The notes beneath the pieces were generated by a model, which made no database searches, was not told the origin of the DNA, and saw only the letters and a program-made list of their open reading frames with translations. The position numbers and the translations under genes were made by a program. From contig JASJFT010000250.1 in the NCBI GenBank assembly GCA_030770425.1, positions 1 to 62,681 on the forward strand: a DNA stretch of 62,681 nt, in the 5' to 3' direction. The DNA is from Darksidea phi. Its lineage: Eukaryota > Ascomycota > Dothideomycetes > Pleosporales > Lentitheciaceae. Position 1 is the first letter of the stretch; every line of letters starts with the position of its first letter. This document shows positions 61,065-62,681 of the stretch, in pieces.

Positions 61065-62522
61065 TTACGTGACTATCCACGTGTCTATGTTATGGTATGC
61101 TTCCCATCCGAAGTCGGCATCCTCGTTCCGGCCGAAGTCGAGATCATAGTCATCGTATTCCTCAAAGCTGTCAACGTCGCTCTCCGCGTCGGCGCCCGCG
61201 TCTAGCAGTAGCTTCACAATCTGCTCATGGCCTCCAGCTGAAGCCGCCCGGAGCGGGTTGCCGTAGTGCCCACCCTTCGCGTTGACGTCGGCGCCCTTGT
61301 CTAGCAGTAGCTTCACAATCTGCTCATGGCCTCCAGCTGAAGCCGCCTGGAGCGGGTTGTCGTAGAGCCCACCCTTCGCGTTGACGTCGGCGCCCGCGTC
61401 TAGCAGTAGCTTTACAATCTGCTTATGGCCTCTAGCTAAAGCCGCCTGGAGTGGGTTGCCGTAGTGCCCACCCTTCGCGTTGATGTCGGCGCCCGCAGCC
61501 AGCAGCAGCTGCACAATCTGCTCATAGCCTCCAGCTAAAGCCGCCTGGAGCGCGTCGCCGTAGTACCCACCCTTCGCGTTGCTGTCGGCGCCCCCGTCTA
61601 GTAGCAGCTGCACAGGCTGCTTATGGCCATTACCTGAAGCCGCCTGGAGCGCGTTGTCGTACCGGTACTCTATTCTACTTTGCGCGCCAACGTTGGCGCC
61701 CGCGTCTAGCAGTAGCTTCACAATCTGCTCATGGCCTCCAGCTGAAGCCGCCCCGAGCGCGTCGCCGTAGTGCCCACCCTTCGCGTTGATGTCGGCGCCC
61801 GCAGCCAGCAGCAGCTGCACAATCTGCTCATTGCCTCCAGCTGAAGCCGCCTGGAGCGCGTCGCCGTAGTGCCCACTGATGTCGGCGCCCGCGTCTAGCA
61901 GCAGCAGCTGTACAATCTGCTCATGGCCTTCAGCTGAAGCCGCCTCGAGCGCGTTGTCGTACCGGTGCCCTGTACCCCGCGCGCCAACGTTGGCGCCCGC
62001 GTCTAGTAGCAAATTCACAATCTGCTCATGGCCTTCAGCTGAAGCCGCCACGAGCGCGGTGCCGTACTCTCCACCCTCCGCGTTGACGTCGGCGCCCTTG
62101 TCTAGCAGCAGCCGCACAATGTGCTCATGGCCTTCAGCTGAAGCCCGCTGGAGCGGGTTCTCTCCACCCTGCGCGTTGATGTCGGCGCCCGCGACTAGCA
62201 GCAGATTCACAATCTGCTCATAGCCTCCAGCTGAAGCCGCCTGGAGCGCGTTGCCGTAGCCGTTTGCATCCTGTGCGTTGACGTTGGCGCCCGCGTCTAG
62301 TAGCAGCCGCACAATCTGCTCATAGCCTTCAGCTGAAGCCGCCGCGAGCGCGTAGCCGTACTCTTCATCCTGCTCGTTGACGTCGGCGCCCCTGTCTAGC
62401 AGTAGCCACACAATCTGCTCATAGCCTTCATTTGACGCCGCCTGGAGGCCTACGTATTCTGATATTATGTCGACCAATTCGTTCGGAAGAAGCCGCAGCC
62501 GCTGCGACAGTGACATTGACAT
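61065..62522 (-). CDS. F-box-like/ankyrin-repeat protein 3
   Basis: Intronless, 485 residues from ATG 62522 (MSMSLSQRLRLLPNELVDII). The same F-box-like head as gene 2 with near-identical DNA, then about 13 ankyrin units. One unit is cut short (QGGENPLQRASAEGHEHIVR) and one has an extra Leu (QLLLLDAGADISGHYGD). The last ~50 residues are acidic and unlike gene 2 (DSFEEYDDYDLDFGRNEDAD), so C-termini differ while heads and repeats are shared. Intact. Same strand as gene 2, 1.0 kb away. Confidence 0.9.
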   Translation of the reverse strand: MSMSLSQRLRLLPNELVDIISEYVGLQAASNEGYEQIVWLLLDRGADVNEQDEEYGYALAAASAEGYEQIVRLLLDAGANVNAQDANGYGNALQAASAGGYEQIVNLLLVAGADINAQGGENPLQRASAEGHEHIVRLLLDKGADVNAEGGEYGTALVAASAEGHEQIVNLLLDAGANVGARGTGHRYDNALEAASAEGHEQIVQLLLLDAGADISGHYGDALQAASAGGNEQIVQLLLAAGADINAKGGHYGDALGAASAGGHEQIVKLLLDAGANVGAQSRIEYRYDNALQAASGNGHKQPVQLLLDGGADSNAKGGYYGDALQAALAGGYEQIVQLLLAAGADINAKGGHYGNPLQAALARGHKQIVKLLLDAGADVNAKGGLYDNPLQAASAGGHEQIVKLLLDKGADVNAKGGHYGNPLRAASAGGHEQIVKLLLDAGADAESDVDSFEEYDDYDLDFGRNEDADFGWEAYHNIDTWIVT

Positions 62523-62681
62523 TGCTACTAATAGCTCTCAGAGGTAAGGAGGAGCGTGGGCGAGGAGGGTAGCGCAACCCAGTATATCAGAATATTGTAG
62601 AGGTAATAAGTCGATAGAGTATATGACGGCTCCTAGGCGTTGCTACCGGACGGGAAGATGAGATGACGAATCTTCGGCCCC
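62523..62681. promoter_or_regulatory. Conserved upstream block of ankyrin gene 3 (cut by window end)
   Basis: Third copy of the shared block, reaching CTTCGGCCCC at the window edge, just short of where the divergent small ORF would start. Confidence 0.7.

Noticed and set aside
61097..62223. Plus-strand frames rich in APASSSS strings
   Set aside because: Antisense of the ankyrin repeats of gene 3.
58375..62522. CRISPR-like array
   Set aside because: Regular ~100-bp repeats are coding ankyrin units, not repeat-spacer DNA; eukaryotic context.
1..62681. tRNA or rRNA genes
   Set aside because: I looked for T-loop GGTTCRANYCC with paired arms and found no convincing cloverleaf; a tRNAscan run would decide.

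Overview
This window is a gene-rich accessory segment of a filamentous ascomycete (Pezizomycotina) genome. Introns of 45-78 bp with GTRNGY donors split many genes. The protein families (HET, NACHT_N/AAA, AIM9-type phosphotransferases, SRPK-like kinases, JmjC, RBR ligase, F-box/ankyrin) are typical of that group. Dead transposon pieces carry TAG/TAA where Gln, Trp or Tyr codons are expected, as after repeat-induced point mutation (RIP). No rRNA, tRNA, CRISPR or housekeeping operon was seen. The species cannot be named from this sequence.

Layout. 0-12 kb: 3' end of an unknown gene, a C2H2-like zinc-finger gene with an acidic repeat, an unusual six-exon NACHT_N plus AAA ATPase gene (4762-8400), an ankyrin pseudogene, and two decayed minus-strand genes (DUF7924-like; single-pass membrane protein). 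12-28 kb: a HET-domain gene, an APH-fold gene, a DUF7770-like gene, a JmjC-like protein with two in-frame tandem repeats, a mitochondrial AIM9-type phosphotransferase, an RBR E3-ligase pseudogene, a 250-bp TA-flanked MITE, a FunK1-like remnant and an SRPK-like kinase. 28-50 kb: a truncated DUF7924-like N-terminus, a second AIM9-type gene divergent from a second SRPK-like kinase, a SANT/Myb protein, a PD-(D/E)XK-type gene with one nonsense codon, several more kinase/APH-fold genes, a 41-codon-scale zinc-ribbon protein, chromodomain and Helitron-helicase relics, and a second, inverted MITE copy. 50-62.7 kb: two inverted-repeat elements, one abutting a truncated kinase, a compact degenerate kinase, and three F-box-like/ankyrin genes with shared upstream DNA and nearly identical internal repeats.

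How it fits together. At least ten genes or remnants carry a kinase or phosphotransferase fold. They sit with HET, NACHT_N/AAA and ankyrin genes that belong to fungal allorecognition or immunity-like families. Repeat homogenisation, pseudogenes and elements indicate fast turnover. No pathway can be proved from sequence; the strongest candidates for new biology are the NACHT_N/AAA double-NTPase protein and the three-copy ankyrin module with its divergent small ORF. Exon joins were derived by hand from splice sites and frame, and several were checked by total length being divisible by three.
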